DNA of 64,000 nucleotides from Palsa-948 sp964481195 (GTDB lineage Bacteria > Bacteroidota > Bacteroidia > Palsa-948), in the NCBI GenBank assembly GCA_964481195.1, contig CAYZTB010000003.1, forward strand, positions 45,875-109,874, read 5' to 3'. Positions 1 through 8,252 of this stretch are shown here, one piece after another; within the stretch, counting starts at the first letter, position 1, and every line of letters begins with the position of its first letter. The notes under the pieces are model-generated. The model was not told the origin of the DNA. It made no database searches and saw nothing but the letters and a program-made list of their open reading frames with translations. Both the position numbers and the translations under genes were made by a program.

Positions 1-1
1 T

Positions 2-1108
2 ATTATTGATAATGATCCATCAACCATTGCTGTTATTTTAACCATAGAAGGCGCACATGCATTTGGTAATTTCCAAACCGAAAGTGATTTTGTGGTTCCA
101 TTTGCTCAAGTACAATCTTTTAGTGAAGAAAAAATAAAGCAGTTTGCATTTATAGAAAACATTAGAGTCATGAAGTCTCAGTGGGGAGACCGATCTCCAC
201 TTTTTGTTACGCTTTGTCATCACTTTTGGAATTTGCTATCCGGCCATTCTAAGAGCATGTCGCCATCCAAAAATTTGTTTAAGCCCGGAATGGATGCCAT
301 CATTGATCAGTTTGCAAACATGAATGTGCCCATGACAAAAATTGGAGAGCAAGTAGTTGATGAATTGCTGAGCAAAAAAAATGGAAGAAGAATTCTTATT
401 GATGTGAAACACATGAGCGTGAGCTCCAGAAAATGGTATTACAACTATGTGAAACAGAAAAAACAAACTGGCGATAACATTCCAATCATTTGTAGCCATA
501 CCTCCATAAATTTATTTACTACGATGGAGGAGGCATCAGCTGTACCCGATACTTTTTCTAAAGATGAAAATGCATACCTAAGTCGTTTTTCAATTAACCT
601 TAGCAACGATGAAATTTTAGCAATTGCAGATTCAAAAGGCATCATTGGAATTATCCTAAATGAAGGAAGAATGCCCGGGGAATTGGGAAGAAAAGCAATT
701 CAAGATTGTGAAGGAAATCCAGATATGCTTCGAGATATTTATGTAAAGCTTATTATGTGTAACATCATTCACATTGTAAGGACAATAAATAAAAAAGAAG
801 CTTGGGACCTAATTTGCATAGGAAGTGATTTTGATGGGGTTATCGATCCGTTTGAGATTTACCAAAATGCCTTAACCTTAGGAGATTTACCAACACATCT
901 TATGCAATATATATCGAACCCACATTTTGATTTAGATTGGATAGGAGTAACCGCTAACGATATCAAAACCAAATATATGTTTGATTATTCGGCTCAGGAA
1001 ATTGGAGAAAAATTTGCCTCTAGAAATATTATGTTGTTTTTAGATCGATATTTTCAAGATAGCTATTTAAAATCTGGTTCAAATATTGGGGATAACATTA
1101 TCCTTTAA
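2..1108 (+). CDS. Peptidase M19 (membrane dipeptidase-like) family protein, 5' partial
   Basis: The frame is open from the window edge, so the true start lies upstream; a GTG at 92 is only an internal codon. The visible 368 residues carry features of zinc-dependent dipeptidases: EGAH near residue 16 (the family's bridging-Glu region), a CHH segment followed by WNLLSG, ICSHTS, and GSDFDG towards the end. The N-terminal HxD metal ligands of the family would be outside the window. By family knowledge it would hydrolyse dipeptides or related amides; the substrate cannot be read from sequence. It is followed by a thiamine riboswitch and is probably not part of that operon. It could also be a divergent amidohydrolase of the same fold. 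Confidence 0.75.
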   Translation: MIDNDPSTIAVILTIEGAHAFGNFQTESDFVVPFAQVQSFSEEKIKQFAFIENIRVMKSQWGDRSPLFVTLCHHFWNLLSGHSKSMSPSKNLFKPGMDAIIDQFANMNVPMTKIGEQVVDELLSKKNGRRILIDVKHMSVSSRKWYYNYVKQKKQTGDNIPIICSHTSINLFTTMEEASAVPDTFSKDENAYLSRFSINLSNDEILAIADSKGIIGIILNEGRMPGELGRKAIQDCEGNPDMLRDIYVKLIMCNIIHIVRTINKKEAWDLICIGSDFDGVIDPFEIYQNALTLGDLPTHLMQYISNPHFDLDWIGVTANDIKTKYMFDYSAQEIGEKFASRNIMLFLDRYFQDSYLKSGSNIGDNIIL

Positions 1109-1112
1109 TCGC

Positions 1113-1142
1113 TTTGTTTTTTCATAATATTTATCATCTTTG
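1113..1142 (+). promoter_or_regulatory. Bacteroidota-type promoter of the thiamine operon
   Basis: A TTTG at 1113-1116 and CATCTTTG at 1135-1142 are spaced 18 nt apart. This is one base from the TTTG/TAnnTTTG consensus used by the primary sigma factor of Bacteroidota. The predicted transcription start, about 7 nt further on, coincides with the first base of the TPP riboswitch P1 stem at 1150, which supports the call. Confidence 0.5.
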
Positions 1143-1149
1143 AAGGGAA

Positions 1150-1236
1150 ACTTATAGGGGTGTTAAGGTAGGTTTACTTTGACTGAGAAAAAACCCTTAG
1201 AACCTGATGCAGATAATACTGACGCAGGGAATAAGT
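1150..1236 (+). ncRNA. TPP (THI-box) riboswitch
   Basis: The conserved THI-box blocks appear in order: GGGGTG, CTGAGA followed by an A-rich link and ACCCTTAGAACCTGAT, then GATAATACTGACGCAGGGAA. The outer P1 stem is a perfect ACTTAT (1150-1155) with ATAAGT (1231-1236). It sits directly upstream of thiS-thiC, the expected location. Binding of thiamine pyrophosphate would shut off the downstream biosynthetic genes. Whether it acts on transcription or translation cannot be decided here, as I see no clear terminator between it and thiS. Confidence 0.95.
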
Positions 1237-1272
1237 CAGAGCTTACCACTCTTTCTGCTCCTCTAAGTTTTC

Positions 1273-1331
1273 GCCACGAATTACGCTAATTACCACAAAT
1301 TAATTAGTGAAAATTCGTGTTAATTAGTGGC
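1273..1331 (+). repeat. Imperfect palindromic repeat before thiS
   Basis: GCCAC at the left end and GTGGC at the right end enclose AT-rich arms, including CTAATTA paired with TAATTAG. The right end runs into the thiS start codon. Related wording (CACTAATTTTCACTAAT, TTCGTGTTAATT) recurs at about 12657-12690, so this looks like a dispersed intergenic repeat. It may also fold over the thiS ribosome binding region. Confidence 0.5.
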
Positions 1332-1332
1332 T

Positions 1333-1533
1333 ATGAAATTACAGATCAACTCCGAACAAAAAGAATTCTTTGGAAAAAATATTTCTGAGTTAGTACAGTT
1401 GTTGCAAATGGAAAATACAAATGGCATTGCATTTGCAGTAAACGAAAAAGCTATTTCTAAGTCGAACTGGGAAAATTTTGAACTAAAAGAAAACGATAAA
1501 ATATTAATCATCAAAGCCACACAAGGTGGATAG
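1333..1533 (+). CDS. thiS: Sulfur carrier protein ThiS
   Basis: A 66-residue ubiquitin-fold sulfur carrier ending in the diagnostic Gly-Gly, which is adenylated and thiocarboxylated to donate sulfur for the thiazole of thiamine. I chose ATG 1333 over the in-frame GTG 1327 because family members start at MKLxIN. It is the first gene after the TPP riboswitch and is followed by thiC. Its usual partners thiG, thiH and thiF are not in this window, which is unusual for the phylum. The C-terminal GG and the context make the identity firm. Confidence 0.92.
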   Translation: MKLQINSEQKEFFGKNISELVQLLQMENTNGIAFAVNEKAISKSNWENFELKENDKILIIKATQGG

Positions 1534-1550
1534 ATGCGGATAACTAATCT

Positions 1551-1597
1551 CTGCGAATTTACGAATGGCTGTTATTCGCAAATTCGCAGCCGTTCGT
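1551..1597 (+). repeat. Two overlapping, mutually exclusive hairpins between thiS and thiC
   Basis: Hairpin A: CTGCGAATTT (1551-1560) pairs perfectly with AAATTCGCAG (1580-1589), extended inward by CGAAT/ATTCG after one mismatch. Hairpin B: ACGAATGGCTG (1561-1571) pairs with CAGCCGTTCGT (1587-1597) with one G-U pair. The two share bases and cannot form together. The element is either a REP-like repeat or an intercistronic RNA switch or processing site. Confidence 0.55.
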
Positions 1598-1621
1598 GAT
1601 CCTTACAAAAAATAAAAAAAT

Positions 1622-3565
1622 ATGAAAACCGAAAAACTCCCTACCGAAAAATCAATCACTACTACCCCTTTTCAAAAATCTAAAAAGATTTATGTGAGCG
1701 GCAAATTGCATCCAGAAATAAAAGTCGCCATGCGTGAGATTGAAGTCTCTAAAGGCCTTGCCTCTAAAATAAATTCAGGAGCTACGGAAAAAATATCGGT
1801 GTATGATACCAGCGGGCCCTATACTGACCCTTCGCAACAAATTGATGTACATATTGGCATTGATCGCATTCGAGAAAAATGGATCATGGATCGCAAAGAT
1901 GTGGAGCCCTTGAATGAATTCTCATCAGAATATTGTCGCAAGCGAATGAGCGATGCTTCGTTAGACGCACTTCGATTTGAGCATATCAAAAAACCACTAA
2001 AAGCAAAAAATGGAAGTAACGTTTCTCAAATGCATTATGCTAAAAAAGGAATCATCACAGCCGAGATGGAATACATTGCCATCCGAGAAAATCAGATGAT
2101 CAATGAAATGCGAGTACAACACAACGGAATGACCAGCCAGCACGCAGGCCAAAACTTCGGAGCTGTTTCCCTCTCCTATGGGGAAGGTTCAGGGATGGGG
2201 CCCATTACACCTGAATTTGTAAGAGATGAAGTAGCGCGCGGAAGAGCAATAATTCCTAATAACATAAATCACCCTGAAAGCGAACCCATGATTATTGGTC
2301 GTAATTTTTTGGTGAAGATAAATACTAACATTGGAAATTCTGCCGTAAGCTCCAGCATTGAGGAGGAAGTTGAAAAGGCAGTGTGGAGTTGCCGTTGGGG
2401 AGGAGATACACTGATGGATCTTTCTACAGGAAAAAATATTCACGAAACACGCGAGTGGATTATTCGTAATTGTCCGGTACCCGTTGGAACAGTACCAATT
2501 TATCAAGCACTTGAAAAAGTAAATGGTAAGGCCGAAGACCTCACTTGGGAGATTTTTCGCGATACATTAATTGAACAAGCCGAACAAGGAGTAGATTATT
2601 TTACCATACACGCAGGAGTGCTTTTACGCTACATACCACTTACTGCAAAGCGTATAACAGGCATCGTTTCCCGAGGAGGAAGCATCATGGCTAAATGGTG
2701 TTTGTCGCATCACAAAGAAAATTTTCTGTACACTCATTTCGAAGATATATGCGAGATCATGAAAGCATATGATGTGGCTTTCTCTTTAGGAGATGGGTTA
2801 CGTCCAGGTTGTATTGCCGATGCAAATGACGAAGCTCAGTTCGGAGAATTAAAAACCCTGGGTGAGCTTACCAAAATTGCCTGGAAGCACGATATACAAA
2901 CCATGATTGAAGGTCCCGGACACGTACCCATGCATCTTATTAAAGAGAACATGGACAAGCAATTAAAGGAATGTCACGAAGCACCATTTTATACTTTAGG
3001 TCCATTAACAACTGACATAGCACCAGGTTATGATCATATTACATCAGCCATAGGCGCTGCAATGATTGGTTGGTACGGCACTGCAATGCTTTGCTATGTT
3101 ACACCCAAAGAACATTTAGGCCTGCCCAATAAAAAAGATGTAAAAGATGGCGTGATTGCCTATAAAATTGCAGCACATGCTGCGGATTTAGCCAAAGGAC
3201 ATCCAGGCGCACAACTTCGCGATAACATGTTAAGTAAAGCACGTTTTGAATTTAGATGGGAAGATCAATTTAATCTTTCACTTGACCCAGATACAGCCCG
3301 TGAATTTCACGATGAGACATTACCACAAGAAGGCGCTAAAACTGCTCACTTCTGTTCCATGTGTGGTCCTCATTTTTGCTCTATGAAAATCACCCAAGAT
3401 GTACGTGAGTATGCAGAAAAAATTGGACTTAATAGTGAAGATGCATTAAAAAGAGGATTGGCAGAAAAAGCAAAAGAATTTTCTGATAAGGGAAGTGAAA
3501 TTTACCTGTCCCCCGAAACTTTTTTATCCACCGTAGCCTCCGCGAAGGTGGATGTTAAAGAATAA
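1622..3565 (+). CDS. thiC: Phosphomethylpyrimidine synthase ThiC
   Basis: A radical SAM enzyme that rearranges aminoimidazole ribotide into HMP phosphate, the pyrimidine half of thiamine. At 647 residues it has the full length typical of the bacterial enzyme with its N-terminal domain. The Fe-S cluster motif CxxCxxxxC is intact at Cys578, Cys581 and Cys586 (CSMCGPHFC). Other family blocks are present, such as MTSQHAGQNFG and MIEGPGHVP. It is the second gene of the riboswitch-controlled operon, after a hairpin-containing gap of 88 bp. The product would be phosphorylated by the ThiD encoded two genes downstream. Confidence 0.97.
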   Translation: MKTEKLPTEKSITTTPFQKSKKIYVSGKLHPEIKVAMREIEVSKGLASKINSGATEKISVYDTSGPYTDPSQQIDVHIGIDRIREKWIMDRKDVEPLNEFSSEYCRKRMSDASLDALRFEHIKKPLKAKNGSNVSQMHYAKKGIITAEMEYIAIRENQMINEMRVQHNGMTSQHAGQNFGAVSLSYGEGSGMGPITPEFVRDEVARGRAIIPNNINHPESEPMIIGRNFLVKINTNIGNSAVSSSIEEEVEKAVWSCRWGGDTLMDLSTGKNIHETREWIIRNCPVPVGTVPIYQALEKVNGKAEDLTWEIFRDTLIEQAEQGVDYFTIHAGVLLRYIPLTAKRITGIVSRGGSIMAKWCLSHHKENFLYTHFEDICEIMKAYDVAFSLGDGLRPGCIADANDEAQFGELKTLGELTKIAWKHDIQTMIEGPGHVPMHLIKENMDKQLKECHEAPFYTLGPLTTDIAPGYDHITSAIGAAMIGWYGTAMLCYVTPKEHLGLPNKKDVKDGVIAYKIAAHAADLAKGHPGAQLRDNMLSKARFEFRWEDQFNLSLDPDTAREFHDETLPQEGAKTAHFCSMCGPHFCSMKITQDVREYAEKIGLNSEDALKRGLAEKAKEFSDKGSEIYLSPETFLSTVASAKVDVKE

Positions 3566-3589
3566 TACTAACAATAAAATATTATACAA

Positions 3590-4138
3590 ATGAAATTAAT
3601 TGTTCTATCTCCGCCAAACTCGGTTCCTAACGAACACGAGATTATTACTTCCTTATTTGAAAATGGTTTAGAAATTTTCCAGGTACATAAACCCGAACTC
3701 TCCGAGGCGGAAATTCAGAAATACATTGAAAAAATTCCTTCTAAATACCACAAAAAAATTGTTCGTCATGCCGACTTCCCAAAATTTAATTCCATCAAAG
3801 AATTAGAAAGCTATAAAGGAAAATACGAGTATGCTTTCCTCTCCCCGATATTTGACAGCATCTCAAAACCTGAATATAAAGCTCAGTTTAGCAGCAGATC
3901 AAAAACCAGCTTGCCGGGCAAAAAAGGTTTTTCTCAAATCAATCCTAAGCTAAGCGATTCCGTCAGTGGTAAAAAAATTGTTGCGCTTGGAGGGGTAGAT
4001 TTTGAAAAAATAGAACTGGTACGAATGATTGGTTTTATTGGCGTAGCTGTGCTTGGCGCAATTTGGAACAGCAAAGATCCACTTAAAGAATTTGATAAAA
4101 TGAAAGCACTATGCCAAAGAAAAGAACCTGCACACTAA
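3590..4138 (+). CDS. ThiE/TenI-like thiamine phosphate synthase family protein
   Basis: A 182-residue TIM-barrel-type protein resembling the ThiE/TenI family but clearly shorter than the complete ThiE at 5550. Recognisable parts are the FLSPIFDS block and the C-terminal IVALGGVDFEKI glycine motif. The N-terminal QxR pyrophosphate-binding strand is diverged (FQVHKPELS). It overlaps thiD by 28 nt, so the two are probably translationally coupled. Possible roles are a second thiamine phosphate synthase or a TenI-type thiazole tautomerase; the sequence does not decide. Paired ThiE-like genes in one thi operon are common in Bacteroidota. Confidence 0.8.
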   Translation: MKLIVLSPPNSVPNEHEIITSLFENGLEIFQVHKPELSEAEIQKYIEKIPSKYHKKIVRHADFPKFNSIKELESYKGKYEYAFLSPIFDSISKPEYKAQFSSRSKTSLPGKKGFSQINPKLSDSVSGKKIVALGGVDFEKIELVRMIGFIGVAVLGAIWNSKDPLKEFDKMKALCQRKEPAH

Positions 4139-4881
4139 GTATTGCAGGCTTTGACCCATCGGGTGGAGCAGGATTGTTAGCGGACATCAAAACTTTTGAG
4201 CAGCATAAAGTTTTGGGCATGGGAGCAAATACCGGCAATACATTTCAAAATGATTCTGAGTTTGAGGGCGTAGCCTGGACTCCCATTCAGGAGATACAGC
4301 AACAAATAGATGTTTTGTGTAAGAAATTTCATTTTGATTTCATCAAGATTGGGATGATAAAAGATATTGACACGCTTCAAATTCTATTGAAATTTATTAA
4401 GACAAAAAACCCTAAAGCAAAAATTATTTGGGATCCTATTATTAAAGCGAGTGCTGGCTTCGAGATTCATGCTTCCGTAGAAAAGGAAATGCTTAATTCA
4501 ATTTTAAAAAACATTTATCTTGTTACACCAAATCTTGATGAGATAAAATTTTTAGCTGGCGATGATGATGAAATAAAATCCGCTAAAGAGTTTTCAAAAT
4601 ATTGCAATGTATTTTTAAAAGGAGGGCATGCAACAAAGCAAACTGGGACACTTTCCTTAGGAAGAGATTTACTCATTACAACAAATGAAAAAATATTTCC
4701 CTTCAAAGCAAAAAAGATATCAAGTGCTGGCAAACATGGCAGCGGCTGCGTTCTTTCCGCTGCTATAACGGCAAACCTTGCAAATGGATTATCTTTACAG
4801 CGTGCTTGCTTAAAAGGAAAGGACTATGTTACTAAATATTTAATCAGCAATAAGGAACTACTGGGATATCACAAAATATAA
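4111..4881 (+). CDS. thiD: Hydroxymethylpyrimidine/phosphomethylpyrimidine kinase ThiD
   Basis: Phosphorylates HMP and HMP-P to HMP-PP, the pyrimidine substrate of ThiE. It has the ribokinase-fold signatures: SIAGFDPSGGAGLLADIK at the N-terminus (substrate and phosphate binding) and GKHGSGCVLSAAI near the C-terminus (anion hole and catalytic Asp region, here with GSGC). In this copy the catalytic Asp usually found in GTGD/GTGC motifs is replaced by Cys-type GSGC, as in many ThiD proteins. Length is 256 residues, normal for the family. The start at 4111 lies inside the preceding gene. The next gene begins two bases after its stop. Confidence 0.92.
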   Translation: MPKKRTCTLSIAGFDPSGGAGLLADIKTFEQHKVLGMGANTGNTFQNDSEFEGVAWTPIQEIQQQIDVLCKKFHFDFIKIGMIKDIDTLQILLKFIKTKNPKAKIIWDPIIKASAGFEIHASVEKEMLNSILKNIYLVTPNLDEIKFLAGDDDEIKSAKEFSKYCNVFLKGGHATKQTGTLSLGRDLLITTNEKIFPFKAKKISSAGKHGSGCVLSAAITANLANGLSLQRACLKGKDYVTKYLISNKELLGYHKI

Positions 4882-4882
4882 A

Positions 4883-5521
4883 ATGGAAAATAAATATCAA
4901 GCACTTCTCAAAGGCAATAAAGATTGGGTTGCTAAACGAGTAAATGAAAACCCTGATTTCTTCAATGACCTATCCAAAGGTCAAAGCCCCGATGTTTTGT
5001 GGATCGGATGTTCCGATAGCCGTGTTCCCGCCAATGAAATTACTGGAACAAAATCAGGCGAAATATTTGTGCATCGTAACATTGCCAACATGGTGGTGCA
5101 TACCGATATAAATTTATTGAGCGTACTGGATTATGCTGTAAATATTCTTGGCGTAAAACACGTCATAGTTTGTGGGCATTATGGCTGTGGTGGCATACAG
5201 GCCGCTCTCGGCAATAAACATTTTGGAGGCGTAATAGATAATTGGCTAAGAAATATTAAAGACGTCTATCGCCTGCATAATACGGAATTGGATAAGTGCA
5301 AAAATGATGAAGAGCGCAACAGAAGGCTCACTGAATTAAACGTTATTGAACAAGTGTACAACCTTTGCAAAACATCTATTATTCAAAGTTCTTGGGAAAA
5401 TAAAAAGCCGCTGCATGTGCACGGTTGGGTGTATGATGTTTCCGTAGGCATTATCAAAGACTTGGATGTTACCGTTCGAGATGTTTCTGAAATGCACGCT
5501 ATTTATAAAATAGATTTCTAA
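4883..5521 (+). CDS. Beta-class carbonic anhydrase
   Basis: Interconverts CO2 and bicarbonate using zinc. The ligand set of the beta class is visible: Cys43, Asp45 and Arg47 in CSDSRVP, and His99 and Cys102 in HYGCGG. At 212 residues it has the normal length and shows no signal peptide, so it is cytoplasmic. It starts one base after the thiD stop codon and sits 28 bp before thiE, firmly inside the thiamine operon. That is not a standard location. It may be coincidental read-through expression or have a metabolic link to CO2 handling in thiamine synthesis (inference). Confidence 0.95.
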   Translation: MENKYQALLKGNKDWVAKRVNENPDFFNDLSKGQSPDVLWIGCSDSRVPANEITGTKSGEIFVHRNIANMVVHTDINLLSVLDYAVNILGVKHVIVCGHYGCGGIQAALGNKHFGGVIDNWLRNIKDVYRLHNTELDKCKNDEERNRRLTELNVIEQVYNLCKTSIIQSSWENKKPLHVHGWVYDVSVGIIKDLDVTVRDVSEMHAIYKIDF

Positions 5522-5549
5522 AAATTATCCGACTCTGGGAATAGATTTC

Positions 5550-6179
5550 ATGATTTCTAAATTACACTACATAACACAAGACATTCCCGGATTTTCTCAC
5601 CAACAGCTTACAGAACTAGCTTGTAAAGGCGGAGTTAACTGGGTGCAGCTTCGTTTAAAAAATAAAAGTCAGGAAGAGTGGCTATTAATCGCACAAGAAA
5701 CTAAATTGATTTGCCTAAAATACGGAGCACAATTAATTATTAACGACAGTATAGAAATTGCAAAAACAGTTGGTGCTGCCGGAGTGCATTTAGGAAAAGA
5801 AGATGTTAGTCCTGCCGAAGCTCGTGAAATTCTTGGCAATAAAATTATTATCGGAGGAAGTTGCAACACCATCGAGGATGTTGAAAGAAATATTCAAGCC
5901 GGTTGCGATTATGTAGGGATAGGTCCCTATCGTTTTACCTCCACAAAAGATAAGTTAAATCCAATTTTAGGTCTGGAAGGAATTCGTGAAATAGCAAAAA
6001 AATATGGAGATAAAATCCCAATGATTGCCATTGGTGGAATAAAACTGGAGGACGTAAAACCTTTGTTTCAAACCGGAATTTACGGAGTAGCGATTTCCTC
6101 TGCTATAAATATTTCGGAAGATAGAAGTATGGCTGCAAAAAAAATTCTAGTGAAAATCCACAAATGTATTTCTCTGTGA
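5550..6179 (+). CDS. thiE: Thiamine phosphate synthase ThiE
   Basis: Joins HMP-PP and thiazole phosphate to thiamine phosphate. The 209-residue TIM barrel has every hallmark: WVQLRLKN (QxR for pyrophosphate), LIINDSIEIA, GVHLGKEDV, YVGIGPYRFTSTK, and IPMIAIGGI. This is the complete copy, whereas the gene at 3590 is shorter and diverged. It is the last gene of the thi operon in the window and is convergent with clpX. Two small hairpins lie in the gap. No thiG, thiH or thiF follows. Confidence 0.95.
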   Translation: MISKLHYITQDIPGFSHQQLTELACKGGVNWVQLRLKNKSQEEWLLIAQETKLICLKYGAQLIINDSIEIAKTVGAAGVHLGKEDVSPAEAREILGNKIIIGGSCNTIEDVERNIQAGCDYVGIGPYRFTSTKDKLNPILGLEGIREIAKKYGDKIPMIAIGGIKLEDVKPLFQTGIYGVAISSAINISEDRSMAAKKILVKIHKCISL

Positions 6180-6184
6180 ACTCT

Positions 6185-6207
6185 GCCCCGAAGGGGCTCC
6201 TTTGGAG
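6185..6207. terminator. Adjacent hairpins in the convergent thiE/clpX gap
   Basis: GCCCC-GAA-GGGGC (6185-6197) is followed at once by CTCC-TTT-GGAG (6197-6207). They lie between two convergent operons, where a bidirectional terminator is expected. There is no good U-tract, so they could instead be REP-like repeats. Confidence 0.35.
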
Positions 6208-6289
6208 TTGGCTGCATCTCTGTACCCTCTGTGTTTAAAGGCTGTTAAACGTATGCCTTACAGAGAATTGATTCAATGTTCGCAATCCG

Positions 6290-7540
6290 TTAAGCAGCTT
6301 TCAACCTCTTTACCTTAGATCTATTTAGTTGATTCTTAGCGTATGATAAAGTGATATGCAATTCCTTTATTTTCCCTTCCGAAGGAATTTCAAACATCGC
6401 ATCAGTCATTACCGCTTCGCAAAGCGAGCGCAATCCACGAGCTCCTAATTTATATTCAGCTGCTTTTTCAACAATGAGCTTCAAGGCATCTTCATCAAAC
6501 GTAAGTTTAACACCATCCAATTCAAACAACTTCACATATTGTTTGATCAATGAATTTTTAGGTTCGGTAAGAATTTGTCGTAGTGCAGTTTCGTCCAGTG
6601 GCGACAAATAAGTGAGCACCGGCAATCTTCCAATTAACTCTGGTATTAATCCAAATTTTTTCAGGTCCAGAGGAGCAATGTATTGTAAAATATTTTCTTT
6701 ATCTATTATATCGTTTTCTTTGGATGCCGCATAACCCAACGACTGAGGCTTCATTCTTCTAGCAATCATTTTATCGATTCCATCGAATGCTCCACCACAA
6801 ATAAATAAAATATTGGAAGTATCTACCTGAATCATTTTTTGCTCCGGATGTTTTCTGCCGCCTTGCGGAGGAACATTTACAATCGATCCTTCTAACAATT
6901 TCAACATACCCTGCTGAACTCCTTCACCAGACACATCGCGTGTGATGCTTGGGTTATCGCTCTTGCGTGCAATTTTATCTATCTCATCAATAAATACTAT
7001 GCCGCGTTCCGCAGCTGTAACATCATACTCAGCAACTTGAAGTAAGCGGGCCAAAATGCTTTCCACATCCTCGCCAACATAGCCAGCTTCGGTAAGTACA
7101 GTTGCATCTGCCATGCAAAAAGGAACATTTAAAATCTTAGCAATAGTTTTTGCTAAAAGCGTTTTGCCGGTGCCTGTCTCCCCTACCAAAATAATATTGG
7201 ACTTTTCAATTTCCGTATCATCTTGCTTGGCAGTGGTACGTTTAGGTTTTTGAGCTAGGCGTTTATAATGATTATAAACTGCAACCGCTAAAACTTTTTT
7301 TGCATCGTCCTGACCAATTACAAATTGATCTAAGTGCGATTTAATTTCTGCAGGCTTTAAAAGATTTAATGCATAATGCACCCCTTTGCCTCCTTTGGCT
7401 TTAAGCTCCTGTTTAACAACCATGTGCGCCTGTTCCACACAATGATCGCAGATGTGACCATCCAATCCGGATACCATTACGTTGATATCCTGTTGGTCAC
7501 GACCACAAAAAGAACACTTTACATTTTGCTTTGCAGCCAT
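6290..7540 (-). CDS. clpX: ATP-dependent Clp protease ATP-binding subunit ClpX
   Basis: A hexameric AAA+ unfoldase that feeds substrates to ClpP. The N-terminal zinc-binding domain has Cys9, Cys12, Cys31 and Cys34. Walker A is GETGTGKT at residues 120-127 and Walker B is in IVFIDEIDKIA. The GYVGEDV pore-loop motif and an arginine-rich sensor 2 (GARGLRSL) are present. Length is 416 residues, typical. It starts five bases after clpP, in the classical order tig-clpP-clpX on the minus strand, so the three should be co-transcribed. Confidence 0.98.
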   Translation of the reverse strand: MAAKQNVKCSFCGRDQQDINVMVSGLDGHICDHCVEQAHMVVKQELKAKGGKGVHYALNLLKPAEIKSHLDQFVIGQDDAKKVLAVAVYNHYKRLAQKPKRTTAKQDDTEIEKSNIILVGETGTGKTLLAKTIAKILNVPFCMADATVLTEAGYVGEDVESILARLLQVAEYDVTAAERGIVFIDEIDKIARKSDNPSITRDVSGEGVQQGMLKLLEGSIVNVPPQGGRKHPEQKMIQVDTSNILFICGGAFDGIDKMIARRMKPQSLGYAASKENDIIDKENILQYIAPLDLKKFGLIPELIGRLPVLTYLSPLDETALRQILTEPKNSLIKQYVKLFELDGVKLTFDEDALKLIVEKAAEYKLGARGLRSLCEAVMTDAMFEIPSEGKIKELHITLSYAKNQLNRSKVKRLKAA

Positions 7541-7545
7541 TTTAC

Positions 7546-8241
7546 TTATTTTTTTGTTTTAACTAAAATCTCATCCACCATTCCGTATTTTTTTGCTTCT
7601 TCAGCAGTCATCCAATAATCACGATCGCTATTTTCCCAAACTTTTTCGTAGGTCTGTCCGCTGTGCTCAGCAATAATTTCATAAAGTTCTTTTTTCAACT
7701 TCTGAATTTCGCGAGCTGTGATTTCAATATCCGATGCTTGACCTTCTGCACCACCCATTGGCTGGTGAATCATGATACGTGCATGAGGCAATGCGCTACG
7801 CCTGGTAGGTGCTCCGGCACACATAATTACTGCTCCCATACTTGCTGCCATACCGGTACAAATAGTTGCCACGCTTGGCGCAATGTACTGCATTGTATCG
7901 TAAATGCCCAGTCCGGCATAAACAGATCCACCGGGTGTATTCAAATAAATTTGAATGTCTTTCTTAGCATCTACCGATTCCAAGAAAAGTAATTGTGCCT
8001 GAATAATATTTGCAACATAATCATTAATAGGAACGCCTAAAAAAATGATTCTGTCCATCATCAAACGAGAGAACACATCCATCGTAGCAATGTTTAGCTG
8101 GCGTTCCTCAATAATCGTTGGAGAGATGTAGGCATCGTTACGCATAGCATTGGTAGCAATGGAACTGTATTTGTCAAATGCAATGCTGCTAATACCTATG
8201 TGTTTGGTAGCATACTTTCTGAATTCTTTTGAGTCAAACAT
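7546..8241 (-). CDS. clpP: ATP-dependent Clp protease proteolytic subunit ClpP
   Basis: Serine protease subunit forming the 14-mer degradation chamber used with ClpX. The catalytic Ser is in GMAASMGAVIM, the His in ARIMIHQPMGG, and the Asp in the SDRDYWMTAEEA segment. At 231 residues it has an N-terminal stretch of about 25 residues longer than the E. coli mature protein; an upstream propeptide-like segment is usual in this phylum. It lies 11 bp after tig and 5 bp before clpX in one operon. Confidence 0.98.
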   Translation of the reverse strand: MFDSKEFRKYATKHIGISSIAFDKYSSIATNAMRNDAYISPTIIEERQLNIATMDVFSRLMMDRIIFLGVPINDYVANIIQAQLLFLESVDAKKDIQIYLNTPGGSVYAGLGIYDTMQYIAPSVATICTGMAASMGAVIMCAGAPTRRSALPHARIMIHQPMGGAEGQASDIEITAREIQKLKKELYEIIAEHSGQTYEKVWENSDRDYWMTAEEAKKYGMVDEILVKTKK

Positions 8242-8252
8242 ATTTTTTTAGT

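Noticed and set aside
2189..2506. Antisense open frame within thiC
   Set aside because: It is a shadow of the thiC coding sequence, without a ribosome binding site or family pattern.
3590..4138. ThiG or another thiazole enzyme in the thi operon
   Set aside because: The 182-residue protein has ThiE/TenI-like glycine motifs and no ThiG signature.
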